Of a stretch of DNA of 6,249 bases, positions 1-5,942 are shown piece after piece (the first letter of the stretch is position 1; every line of letters starts with the position of its first letter). Origin of the DNA: Dysgonamonadaceae bacterium (GTDB taxonomy: Bacteria > Bacteroidota > Bacteroidia > Bacteroidales > Azobacteroidaceae); assembly GCA_031284225.1 (NCBI GenBank), contig JAITAH010000262.1, forward strand, positions 1 to 6,249, given 5' to 3'. The notes beneath the pieces were generated by a model. It had not been told where the DNA came from. It ran no database searches and worked only from the letters and a program-made list of their open reading frames with translations. Position numbers and translations under genes: made by a program.

Positions 1-323
1 CAACCAAACAGAACCACGCATTTCCACCTGGTACCGTCCCAAACATAAATTCCTTTGGTTGACAGAGTGGTATTATACACAGTCAGCCCAATAAGGGCTG
101 TAGCGTCTTTACTTTCACCGGAAATATCAACGAGGCTTCCCATGTCCGTCAAAGCCACTCGGGGCAACAGCAATCCTCCGTTGGAAGTTTCCGTGTTCCG
201 TAAATCCAAGACGGCGCCAGTTGCAGGGCTATCGGTTGCAGAGCCTCCAATTAACACTTGTGCATTCACACTTGCTGCACTCAACATCGTGAGCGCCAGC
301 ATAAAAAACATCATCTTTCGCAT
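1..323 (-). CDS. Secreted Bacteroidota protein, N-terminal part (truncated by the window edge)
   Basis: Reading leftwards from the ATG at 323-321 gives 107 open codons up to the window edge. The protein starts MRKMMFFMLALTMLSAASVNAQ: a short basic start, a hydrophobic stretch at about residues 5-18, and a likely signal peptidase I site after VNA (residue 21). The mature part contains TGAVLDLRNTE (about 36-46), GGLLLPRVALTDM (49-61) and LIGLTVYNTTL..GIYVWDGTRWK (78-101). This layout of a 'value is one line of data' segment, then 'LLLPR', then 'YVWDGTRW', is common at the N-terminus of exported Bacteroidota proteins of varied length, some with Fibrobacter-type paralogous domains at the C-terminus. 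The functional domain lies outside the window, so no activity is assigned. Codons 4 and 5 are also ATG, so the start could be three or four codons later. The leader is A/T-rich with no clear Shine-Dalgarno sequence, as is usual in this phylum. Confidence 0.8.
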   Translation of the reverse strand, partial: MRKMMFFMLALTMLSAASVNAQVLIGGSATDSPATGAVLDLRNTETSNGGLLLPRVALTDMGSLVDISGESKDATALIGLTVYNTTLSTKGIYVWDGTRWKCVVLFG

Positions 324-466
324 GTTTTAAAAAATTTAAATTAATATTTATTGTTTATTTGAAATGGTTCCGGTAAAGACAACCGGCGTTAAAACATGAG
401 AACGATGAGAAAAAAATGATTTTCTTTATTCGAAAAGTTGCCTTTACCTTCACCATGTATGTGTAT

Positions 467-474
467 CAAAACTA
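467..474 (-). promoter_or_regulatory. Possible -7 box for the secreted-protein gene
   Basis: On the minus strand this reads TAGTTTTG, which fits the Bacteroidota -7 consensus TAnnTTTG. No TTTG or TTG lies at the usual 19-21 bases upstream; the nearest TTG (502-500) is 25 bases away, inside the edge of the long hairpin. If used, it would give a leader of roughly 140 bases. This is weak evidence and may be chance. Confidence 0.22.
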
Positions 475-482
475 TTTAAAAA

Positions 483-648
483 TGAAAAGCGTGGAACTTC
501 AACTTTATTCGTCTTAGAGGTTCTCGAAAACCCATTTGTGCAAATAAGTTAAGCCCACGCATCCAACGTGAGCGTTTACCAACTTACTCTTGCACAAATT
601 AAAATTTTCGAGATTTCTAAGACAAGAATAAAAGCTAACGCTTTCTCA
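483..648. repeat. Long imperfect inverted repeat (about 166-base hairpin)
   Basis: The two halves fold back on each other over nearly the whole length. Paired blocks from outside in are AAGCGT 487-492 with 638-643, TTTATTC 504-510 with 626-632, GTCTTAGA 511-518 with 616-623, CTCGAAAA 523-530 with 605-612, ATTTGTGCAA 534-543 with 590-599, TAAGTT 545-550 with 581-586, and CACG 556-559 with 567-570 around a 7-base loop. That is about 49 paired bases, plus two possible G.U pairs (519/615 and 520/614) that would favour an RNA read from the plus strand. The outer ends are TGA and TCA. TTAA occurs near both sides (476-479 and 650-653), which could be a target duplication or chance in such A/T-rich DNA. 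It could be a decayed miniature inverted-repeat element or a structured RNA; no coding capacity is seen. Confidence 0.75.
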
Positions 649-778
649 ATTAATATGTAATGTTAAAAAAATACTGTCTGTGTCTTTATGAAAATTTTAA
701 TTAAACATTTTATGTTAAAAAATCGTACAAATTTAGTTAGATTTTTTTGAAAAACAAAAAATATCGCACAAAACAATT
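649..778. other. A/T-rich stretch without recognisable gene
   Basis: This stretch is very rich in A and T. It contains two copies of ATGTTAAAAAA in degenerate form (near 659-670 and 712-722). I see no RNA gene, promoter pair or open frame that can be supported. It separates the long hairpin from the palindrome and tandem array. Confidence 0.5.
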
Positions 779-806
779 GTAGAGACGTTGCGCGCAACGT
801 CTCTAC
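779..806. repeat. Perfect 28-base palindrome
   Basis: GTAGAGACGTTGCG (779-792) is followed at once by its exact reverse complement (793-806), with no loop bases and no mismatch. Palindromes built on GTAGAGACG...CGTCTCTAC are, as far as I recall, dispersed intergenic repeats in several Bacteroidota and cyanobacterial genomes. The copy number here is unknown because only one copy lies in the window. It directly abuts the first unit of the 22-base tandem array. Confidence 0.85.
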
Positions 807-958
807 TTATCCATAAATTTCTGTCCGTATGTCCGTAAATTTCTATCCGCATGGAAATTTCACGCGATGCGCATGGAAAAAAATTTCTGTCCGCATAGAA
901 ATTTACGGTGATGCGCATGGAAATTTGCGCCTGTGCGCATGGAAATTTACCTCTATCC
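805..958. repeat. Seven-unit 22-base tandem array with mixed unit orientation
   Basis: Units begin at 805, 827, 849, 871, 893, 915 and 937, exactly 22 bases apart. In forward orientation the consensus is GSAYRGAAATTT, then six variable bases, then RTSC. Units 3, 5, 6 and 7 (849, 893, 915, 937) read forward. Units 1, 2 and 4 (805, 827, 871) fit better as reverse complements; for example, unit 2 reversed matches unit 5 at 18 of 22 positions by eye. Unit ends are complementary (GCAT and ATGC), so the junctions are near-palindromes such as ATGCGCAT at 867-874 and 911-918, and the 22-base phase survives inversion of a unit. The period is close to two helical turns. Unit 1 is the most diverged and overlaps the palindrome by two bases. 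No function is known to me. Confidence 0.8.
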
Positions 959-1142
959 CGTTAGGGACAGAAGGCGCGGAAGACCGAAGGTCTTCAAATT
1001 GAATAACCCCCAATGAAGCGTAGCGATTGGGGGCAAACGAAAGCCCGGTGATCTATTCAACCCCGAAGCGGGTTGAATTATTGAATTGAAATTGAAGACG
1101 AATTGTTCAACCCCTGAAACGGGGTTGAAGAGCGGGATAGAG
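951..1142. repeat. 10-base inverted pair CTCTATCCCG / CGGGATAGAG
   Basis: CTCTATCCCG at 951-960, which includes the end of the last tandem unit, recurs as its exact reverse complement at 1133-1142 inside the loop of the 238-base element. It links the tandem array and the inverted-repeat element, so the two may have spread or rearranged together. At this length the match could also be a coincidence of repeat-rich sequence. Confidence 0.5.
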
Positions 1143-1211
1143 ATTCTTCTACCCCCAATCGCTTCGCTTCATTGGGGGTTATTCAATTTGAAGACCTTCG
1201 GTCTTCCCCGC
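974..1211. repeat. 238-base element with 60-base near-identical inverted arms
   Basis: The left arm (974-1033) and right arm (1152-1211) are reverse complements at 58 of 60 positions; the mismatches are 977/1208 and 1021/1164. Each arm holds two smaller hairpins: GAAGACC-GAA-GGTCTTC (979-995 on the left) and CCCCCAAT...ATTGGGGG (1007-1033 on the left), joined by AAATTGAATAA. The 118-base middle holds two further hairpins of one sequence type (1055-1078 and 1106-1129). The element thus reads as hairpins A, B, C, C', B', A'. It lies just beyond the end of the export operon, so operon transcripts that read through would fold strongly here. It has no open frame and could be a non-autonomous mobile or REP-like element. 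Confidence 0.85.
1055..1129. repeat. Pair of related hairpins inside the 238-base element
   Basis: Hairpin one pairs ATTCAACCC (1055-1063) with GGGTTGAAT (1070-1078). Hairpin two pairs TTCAACCCC (1106-1114) with GGGGTTGAA (1121-1129). They share the TTCAACCCC stem and a GAA-containing loop, so they look like two copies of one short repeat. The spacer is an A/T-rich run rich in ATTGAA. Confidence 0.75.
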
Positions 1212-1213
1212 AC

Positions 1214-1242
1214 AAAATAAATCTTGCGCTTGGCGAAACGCA
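1214..1242 (-). terminator. Possible intrinsic terminator of the export operon
   Basis: On the minus strand, 7 bases after the permease stop, TGCGTTT (1242-1236) can pair with AAGCGCA (1231-1225) around a CGCC loop; one of the seven pairs is G.U. It is followed by the T-rich run AGATTTATTTTG. The stem is modest and the T-run is interrupted, so the larger hairpins beyond 1211 may contribute instead. Confidence 0.35.
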
Positions 1243-1249
1243 TCGGTTT

Positions 1250-2470
1250 TTATTCGTACCGCAACGCATTAATTGGGTCTAATGAAGCGGCTTTTTTTGC
1301 CGGATACCAACCAAAGAATATGCCGGTGGCGGCACATACCAAAAACGACAGCCCAACTGCCGGTATGCTGACGACAAAAGCCCAATTCAATCCTTTGGAG
1401 GTAAGATACGAGAGGAGTAAACCTAATAAAATCCCAATTATCCCTCCTATCAAGCTTAGGATAATACTTTCGCATAAAAATTGCAACAAGATGTCCCTGT
1501 TTTTTGCACCGATGGACATGCGTAATCCGATTTCTTTTATTCGCTCGGTGACGGTCACATACATGATGTTCATAATCCCTATTCCTCCTACGATTAACGA
1601 AATAGAGGCTATCGCCGCCAACAAAACGGTGAGAAAACCGGTAATGGAATTCATCATTTCCAACATTTCTTGTTGGGTGCGGACATCAAAGTCGCTTTCC
1701 TGAGCCGGTTTCAATTTGTGTTCGGCACGCAAAATAGCTTCAATTTCTTCGGTTGCCTGCTTCGCTGTTTCTTCCGAACGGGCAGAGAGCATTATCATGT
1801 GGATATAGTTGATGGCTAATATCCGCTTTTGTACGGTGGTATAGGGGGCAATGACGATGTCGTCCTGATCTTGCCCCATTTGGTTTTGCCCTTTGCTTTC
1901 GAGGACGCCGATGATTTTGAAAGGTATCTTATTGAAACGGATGTTTTTCCCTAATGGATTTTCTCCATTAGTGAAAAGGTTGTTAACTACGGTTTTTCCA
2001 ACTATGCAAACTTTTGCGGAACTCTTTATGTCCTGTTCGGTAAAGTTTGTTCCGGATGCTATTTGGTATTTCCGGATGGAAAGCAATTCCGAATTTCCGC
2101 CTTGTATGTTGCCGGGCCAGTTGTTGACGCCGTTGACTAATTGCCCTGTGGCGTTTACTAAGGGAGAAACGGCGCTTACTTGTTTTGCATGGTTCCGAAT
2201 GGCTTCCGCATCAGTGGCTTTCAAGGTTTGTACATTAGACGAGCCAATGTTTACGCCTCCTTGCCGCTGACTGGTGCGCATCACCATAATCAAATTGGTT
2301 CCCATCGTGGAAATCTGGTCGTTGATGCTTTGGGAAGAACTTTGCCCGATGCTGACCATCGCTATGACTGATGCAATGCCGATAATAATACCCAGCATGG
2401 TGAGAAACGCCCGCGTTTTGTTGCGAAGCAATGCTTTACAGGCTATTTTGAATAAGTTTGAAATGTTCAC
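1250..2470 (-). CDS. macB: MacB-like ABC transporter permease
   Basis: This is the inner-membrane subunit of a MacB-type (mechanotransmission) ABC exporter, 406 residues. An N-terminal amphipathic segment precedes a first membrane helix at about 22-42 (LTMLGIIIGIASVIAMVSIG, the family's most typical stretch). A large periplasmic MacB_PCD domain follows at about 45-275. The FtsX-type membrane block has helices near 277-301, 331-358 and 368-390, with the conserved cytoplasmic loop TERIKEIGLRMSIGAKNRDI (308-327) that couples to the ATPase, and the usual ending YPAKKAASLDPINALRYE. The start is GTG at 2470: an in-frame stop lies just upstream with no ATG between, and MNISNLFKIACKAL is the normal family beginning. 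It is the last gene of the operon, 24 bases after the ATPase. In E. coli MacB the ATPase and permease are one chain; here they are separate. The substrate is unknown. Confidence 0.93.
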   Translation of the reverse strand: MNISNLFKIACKALLRNKTRAFLTMLGIIIGIASVIAMVSIGQSSSQSINDQISTMGTNLIMVMRTSQRQGGVNIGSSNVQTLKATDAEAIRNHAKQVSAVSPLVNATGQLVNGVNNWPGNIQGGNSELLSIRKYQIASGTNFTEQDIKSSAKVCIVGKTVVNNLFTNGENPLGKNIRFNKIPFKIIGVLESKGQNQMGQDQDDIVIAPYTTVQKRILAINYIHMIMLSARSEETAKQATEEIEAILRAEHKLKPAQESDFDVRTQQEMLEMMNSITGFLTVLLAAIASISLIVGGIGIMNIMYVTVTERIKEIGLRMSIGAKNRDILLQFLCESIILSLIGGIIGILLGLLLSYLTSKGLNWAFVVSIPAVGLSFLVCAATGIFFGWYPAKKAASLDPINALRYE

Positions 2471-2478
2471 GTTTTTAG

Positions 2479-2499
2479 AGTTATGAGTTATGAATTATG
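2479..2499. repeat. Three 7-base tandem repeats at the ATPase-permease junction
   Basis: On the minus strand the units are CATAATT, CATAACT, CATAACT. The first supplies the TAA stop of the ATPase gene (2497-2495), and the rest fill most of the gap before the GTG start of the permease. Similar CATAAYT runs are, from memory, frequent between Bacteroidales genes. Gain or loss of a unit would change the spacing between the two genes. Confidence 0.7.
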
Positions 2500-3172
2500 A
2501 GGTTATAATCGTTCCGTCTCGTAACCGGATGGTTCGCCCGGTAAAGGCGGCAATATCGGGTTCGTGAGTGACGAATGCAATGGTTTTTCCTTCTTCATTC
2601 AGTTTTTGAAATAAGTTCATGATTTCGTAAGAAGTGCGTGTATCCAAATTTCCGGTGGCTTCGTCGGCTAATAAAATAACAGGGTCGTTTACTATGGCGC
2701 GGGCAATAGCTACCCGTTGTTGCTGTCCACCGGAAAGCTGGTTCGGCGTATGCGTCATCCGGTTTTGCAAACCGACCTGTTCCAATGCCCGGATGGCTCT
2801 TTCTTTCCGTTCTCTGCTCGAAACCGCAGGATTGTAAAGCAGGGGCAATTCTACATTTTCCAAAGCGGTAGTCCGGGGCAGGAGGTTATAGGACTGGAAT
2901 ATAAATCCGATTTTGCGGTTTCGCAAGATGGAAAGTTCGTCTTTTGTCCGTTGGCTGACGGCAACTCCGTCGATATAGTACTCTCCCGAAGTAGGCCGGT
3001 CTAAGCAACCCAGAATATTCAGCAAAGTCGATTTCCCGCTTCCGCTTGTACCCATAATACTTACAAATTCGCCCGCTTGAATGGTGAATGAAATTCCTTT
3101 CAGGGCATGCACTTCTTCGTTCCCGACTTGGAATATTCGCAGAAGTTGTTGTATTCGAATAATTTCAGTCAT
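2495..3172 (-). CDS. ABC transporter ATP-binding protein (MacB/LolD type)
   Basis: This is the cytoplasmic ATPase that powers the export complex by binding and hydrolysing ATP, acting as a dimer under the permease encoded next to it. All key motifs are present in 225 residues: Walker [10 protein letters not shown] (41-49), Q-loop Gln93 in [10 protein letters not shown], signature LSGGQ (146-150), Walker B VILLADE (165-171) with catalytic Glu171, D-loop GNLD (174-177) and the switch histidine His203 in FVTHEPD. The [17 protein letters not shown] stretch (97-113) and overall length fit the MacB/LolD/FtsE group, which works with FtsX-type permeases. The ATG start at 3172 has AGGA 11 bases upstream, a fair Shine-Dalgarno sequence. 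It lies 16 bases after the adaptor gene, whose stop is doubled (TAATAA). LolD is the alternative name, but the neighbouring adaptor and TolC genes favour a MacAB-type pump. Confidence 0.95.
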   Translation of the reverse strand: MTEIIRIQQLLRIFQVGNEEVHALKGISFTIQAGEFVSIMGTSGSGKSTLLNILGCLDRPTSGEYYIDGVAVSQRTKDELSILRNRKIGFIFQSYNLLPRTTALENVELPLLYNPAVSSRERKERAIRALEQVGLQNRMTHTPNQLSGGQQQRVAIARAIVNDPVILLADEATGNLDTRTSYEIMNLFQKLNEEGKTIAFVTHEPDIAAFTGRTIRLRDGTIITS

Positions 3173-3188
3173 AGTCTTTTTCCTGTTA

Positions 3189-4367
3189 TTATCTACGCGG
3201 AGGTTTCGGCATGAGGGGATTGGAGGCCGGTGTTTCGTTGATTTCCTGTTTTCCGACGGAAACCGAACGGATGACAGTGTCGCCGGCTTTTAATCCTTCT
3301 TCAACAATAGTGTTCACACCATCCGACAATCCGGTTTTTATATCCCTGCGAACAATTCCCTCCGGTGTTTTCAGCCAAACCGCTTTCGGGGAAAAATCCG
3401 GAATTTGTTGTGAAGCATCCGGAATTTCCGGTTTCATTTTCAGGTGAACAAAAACTTCTTGTCCGGGAGTGAAATGCAGGGCTTCCGACGGAACGGTTAA
3501 ACCGGTTTCCGTATCTGTAATAATGGTAATGTTTGCGGTCATTCCCGGAAACAGTTTTTCTTCCGGATTGGGGGCTTCTACTATTACGGTGTAGGTGACT
3601 ACATTGTTTGTTACCGTAGGTTGCAGGCGTATTTGGTTGACGACGCCTTCGAATGTGTTGTCGGTATAAGCGTCAACGGTAAAACTGACTTTCTGCCCTA
3701 AGCGGACGCGACCAATGTCGGCTTCGTCGACGTTGGCTTCCACTTGCATTTTTTTCAAGTCGTTGGCTATCGTAAACAGGGTCGGCGTATTGAAAGAAGC
3801 GGCTACGGTTTGCCCTTGCTCGACGGAACGGTCGAGGACAACGCCGTCGATGGGGGAATATATCTCTGCATACGACAGATTGACATGGGCTTGATGCAGG
3901 TTGGCTTTAGCTTTTGCCAAAGCGGTTTCGGCCTGTGTCAGGCGATTAATCGCTTCTTCGAAAGCGACTTCGGTTGCCGCCTTTACATCGTACAGTTGTT
4001 TGGAGCGGTCGTAACTTTGTTGTGCATATTTCAAATCGCTTTCAGCGCTTGTCAAACTGGCTTTTGCTTGTGTAACCTGTTCGACAAGTGTCGATTTGTC
4101 TATTTCCGCCATCAATTGTCCTTTTTTTACCTGTGAGTTATAGTCCACAAATATTTTTTCGATTACTCCCGAAACTTGTGTTCCGACTTCTACTTTATCT
4201 ACCGGTTGCAAATAGCCGGTAGCGGTTACGGTGATTTCAATCGTTTCTTCCTGTACCTGAACGGTATGAAATTGTATTTCCTTGTTGCCCGGCTTTTTCA
4301 GAAAAAATACGAATAGAAGGATTGCAAGGATTAAAATACCGGTAAACAGGATTATTTTCTTTTTCAT
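3189..4367 (-). CDS. macA: MacA-like periplasmic adaptor (membrane fusion protein)
   Basis: This 392-residue protein should link the inner-membrane ABC transporter to the outer-membrane channel across the periplasm. It begins with a basic start and a single hydrophobic segment (about 5-23) with no clear cleavage site, so it is probably a membrane anchor. Next come the first lipoyl half (about 55-90, VEVGTQVSGVIEKIFV...VKKGQLMAEID), an alpha-helical coiled-coil hairpin rich in Ala, Gln and Lys (about 92-165), the second lipoyl half (YSPIDGVVLDRSVEQGQTV, 170-188), a beta-barrel domain (about 205-285) and a membrane-proximal domain (about 290-370). Residues 308-328 form a proline-containing insert, and the C-terminus is a Pro/Lys/Arg tail (LMPKPPRR), both of which probably vary between relatives. 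It starts 16 bases after the TolC-like gene with an A/T-rich leader. RND-type adaptors look similar, but the ABC genes directly downstream make MacA the better label. Confidence 0.92.
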   Translation of the reverse strand: MKKKIILFTGILILAILLFVFFLKKPGNKEIQFHTVQVQEETIEITVTATGYLQPVDKVEVGTQVSGVIEKIFVDYNSQVKKGQLMAEIDKSTLVEQVTQAKASLTSAESDLKYAQQSYDRSKQLYDVKAATEVAFEEAINRLTQAETALAKAKANLHQAHVNLSYAEIYSPIDGVVLDRSVEQGQTVAASFNTPTLFTIANDLKKMQVEANVDEADIGRVRLGQKVSFTVDAYTDNTFEGVVNQIRLQPTVTNNVVTYTVIVEAPNPEEKLFPGMTANITIITDTETGLTVPSEALHFTPGQEVFVHLKMKPEIPDASQQIPDFSPKAVWLKTPEGIVRRDIKTGLSDGVNTIVEEGLKAGDTVIRSVSVGKQEINETPASNPLMPKPPRR

Positions 4368-4383
4368 CTGTATATAATTTGTT

Positions 4384-5694
4384 TTACATTTTTACTTGAA
4401 TGCCCATATATACATCCAGTATTTTACGTTTCAGCATAAATTCGTATTTACTTTGGATATAGTCGTTCAGGGCGTTGATATAATTATTTTGCTGTTGCAG
4501 TAAATCGACTGCCGTAATGGTTCCGAGTTGAAATTGCGCCCGGTAAACATCAAACGTTTTTGAATAAGCGTTTTGCTTGATATTCGTTGTTTGATATTTG
4601 TTATAGGCAGATACCAGTCCCTGATATTCCGCAGCAACCGTTTGCCGGACGTCCAGTTCGGTTTGTTTTTTATCCAACTCAGCTTGTTGCAGGGCAATCC
4701 GGCTTTGCGTCACTTTCGATTTGGTGCGGCTATTGTCGTATATCGGTATAGAGAGCGAAATCCCGATTTGTTCGTTCAAGCGGTCGGAAAGTTGAGCGCC
4801 GAAACGGTTGTAATCGTCGGCATGTCCTGTCCCTATGCTTCCTTGAAGGTTGATCGTCGGTAAATAATTGGCTTTAGACATTTTAAATCCTATTTTAGCA
4901 ATGTCGATGTTGTAGCTGCTGATTTTCAAATCGGGCAACGAAAGGAAAGTCCGGTTCATGACTTCATTCAAAGGAGGCAAGAGGGACATTTCCAGCAGGG
5001 AAGCAGTGTCGGGATAAATGATTTGGAGATTGTTTTCGGGGGATATGGATAGTAATACTTTCAGATTCAGCAGGCTGTTGTCGCGGGATATTTGCGTATC
5101 GACCAAATTGTTTTTGTCGTTGGCGCATTGCGCTTCCAGCAGCAAGTAATCGCTTTCCAGTATTTTACCGAATTGAAATTGTTCTTTACCCTGTTTCCAT
5201 TGTTCTTCACTGGCTTCGAGAACGGCTTGCTGGTATTTGAGCAATTCTTCATTACCCAGTACCGTCAGGAATGTTTGCAGGATTTGAATCGTTAAATTGT
5301 TTTCATATTGGGAGGTCTGGTAAGAAGCTTGTTCCATTTTCAATTTGTTCTGTTCGATGGTATTCGAAATGTTCCCGCCCTGATAAAGGACAAGATTGGT
5401 GTTTAAGCCGTAATTTCCGGTCCATGAAGCGCCGTTTTCTTTATTATTGTTCAGATTTTCATTGAGGGAAACATTCAGGCTGGGGAGTCGTTCTTTCTTG
5501 GATTGCTTGTATGAATCTTCCTTCACATCTTCCGACAGTTTCAAGGATTGGAGATTGTAATTGTTGGTCTTCGCATAATACAGGCAGTCTTCCAGCGTGA
5601 AACGGTAAACGGGAGGACGAGCTTCCTGCGCATCGGCTGTTCCTCGCGTTATCCCGATAATAGCGGCAATAAAACCTAAAACAAACTTTTTCAT
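4384..5694 (-). CDS. TolC-family outer-membrane efflux channel
   Basis: This 436-residue protein should form a trimeric channel through the outer membrane with an alpha-helical tunnel in the periplasm. MKKFVLGFIAAIIGITRGTADA is a signal peptide with likely cleavage after ADA (residue 22). The protein has the two-fold repeat of the family: helices with polar heptads at about 33-90, 110-215 and 250-275, and 325-435, with beta-strand segments LNTNLVLYQGGNI (97-109) and ISLSIPIYDNSRT (312-324) at matching places in each half. The ending FQLGTITAVDLLQQQNNYINALNDYIQSKYEF (388-419) is the classic TolC C-terminal signature. I chose the ATG at 5694 because it begins the signal peptide; the frame is open to a TTG at 5721, but that would add nine residues in front of a normal signal peptide. 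It is the first gene of the operon, as in many Bacteroidota efflux operons. Confidence 0.93.
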   Translation of the reverse strand: MKKFVLGFIAAIIGITRGTADAQEARPPVYRFTLEDCLYYAKTNNYNLQSLKLSEDVKEDSYKQSKKERLPSLNVSLNENLNNNKENGASWTGNYGLNTNLVLYQGGNISNTIEQNKLKMEQASYQTSQYENNLTIQILQTFLTVLGNEELLKYQQAVLEASEEQWKQGKEQFQFGKILESDYLLLEAQCANDKNNLVDTQISRDNSLLNLKVLLSISPENNLQIIYPDTASLLEMSLLPPLNEVMNRTFLSLPDLKISSYNIDIAKIGFKMSKANYLPTINLQGSIGTGHADDYNRFGAQLSDRLNEQIGISLSIPIYDNSRTKSKVTQSRIALQQAELDKKQTELDVRQTVAAEYQGLVSAYNKYQTTNIKQNAYSKTFDVYRAQFQLGTITAVDLLQQQNNYINALNDYIQSKYEFMLKRKILDVYMGIQVKM

Positions 5695-5718
5695 TCTATC
5701 AATTGTTTTTGTACGGAA

Positions 5719-5726
5719 CAAAAATA
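5719..5726 (-). promoter_or_regulatory. Possible -7 box of the export operon
   Basis: On the minus strand this reads TATTTTTG, a match to TAnnTTTG. Transcription would begin about 18-20 bases before the ATG at 5694. No TTTG is found 19-21 bases further upstream, so the promoter is incomplete or depends on an activator. Confidence 0.35.
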
Positions 5727-5776
5727 GAGAGAAACCCGGCTCCGGTTGTTAAGAAAAATGCCGAAACGGATAAAAT

Positions 5777-5815
5777 AGGGATTAAAGTGAATAAATAAAG
5801 GGATAAAGTGAAGAA
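5777..5815. repeat. Two direct copies of an AGGGATTAAAGTGAA-type motif
   Basis: AGGGATTAAAGTGAATAA (5777-5794) and AGGGATAAAGTGAAGAA (5799-5815) are near-identical with start points 22 bases apart, about two helical turns. A weaker relative (GGATAAAATA) begins at 5768. They lie between the divergent operon and phosphohydrolase genes, upstream of both putative promoters, and could be binding sites for a regulator or a small local duplication. Confidence 0.45.
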
Positions 5816-5873
5816 ATTTTGTTCATGTCGTGTACCCTGTATTTTTACGCTGGAAAAAAAATCATTTCATGTA

Positions 5874-5904
5874 TTTGGAAATCGCAGATTTTCATGTAAT
5901 TTTG
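5874..5904 (+). promoter_or_regulatory. Bacteroidota-type promoter of the phosphohydrolase gene
   Basis: TTTG (5874-5877) and TAATTTTG (5897-5904) are separated by 19 bases, matching the -33/-7 consensus for the primary sigma factor of this phylum. Transcription should begin at about 5909-5911 and give a leader of about 33 bases. Both boxes sit in copies of TTTCATGTA (5865-5873 and 5890-5898), so the promoter contains a small internal duplication. Confidence 0.7.
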
Positions 5905-5942
5905 TCATAAACAATAAATGCTTACAAAGATAAAACAAGGTT

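Noticed and set aside
55..330. 91-codon plus-strand open frame at the left edge
   Set aside because: The opposite strand encodes a clear signal peptide and a typical Bacteroidota exported-protein N-terminus, so the plus-strand frame is a shadow.
733..918. 61-codon minus-strand open frame across the palindrome and tandem array
   Set aside because: Its sequence is just the 22-base repeats read in three frames. It has no family-like features, and its codons change register in each unit.
805..958. CRISPR array
   Set aside because: The period is only 22 bases, the variable part is about six bases, units are inverted relative to each other, and no cas gene is nearby.
1224..1703. 159-codon plus-strand open frame
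   Set aside because: It lies entirely antisense to the well-conserved FtsX-type C-terminal half of the permease and has no recognisable domain.
3744..4136. 130-codon plus-strand open frame
   Set aside because: It is antisense to the coiled-coil hairpin of the adaptor; the low-stop antisense frame follows from that gene's codon usage.
5695..5721. Longer N-terminus for the TolC-like protein from TTG at 5721
   Set aside because: It would place nine residues in front of a complete signal peptide; the ATG at 5694 begins that peptide directly. The putative -7 box also overlaps the TTG.
5925..5932. Second minus-strand -7 box (TATCTTTG) for the export operon
   Set aside because: There is no -33 partner at 19-21 bases. 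It sits inside the leader of the divergent gene and would give a leader of over 200 bases.
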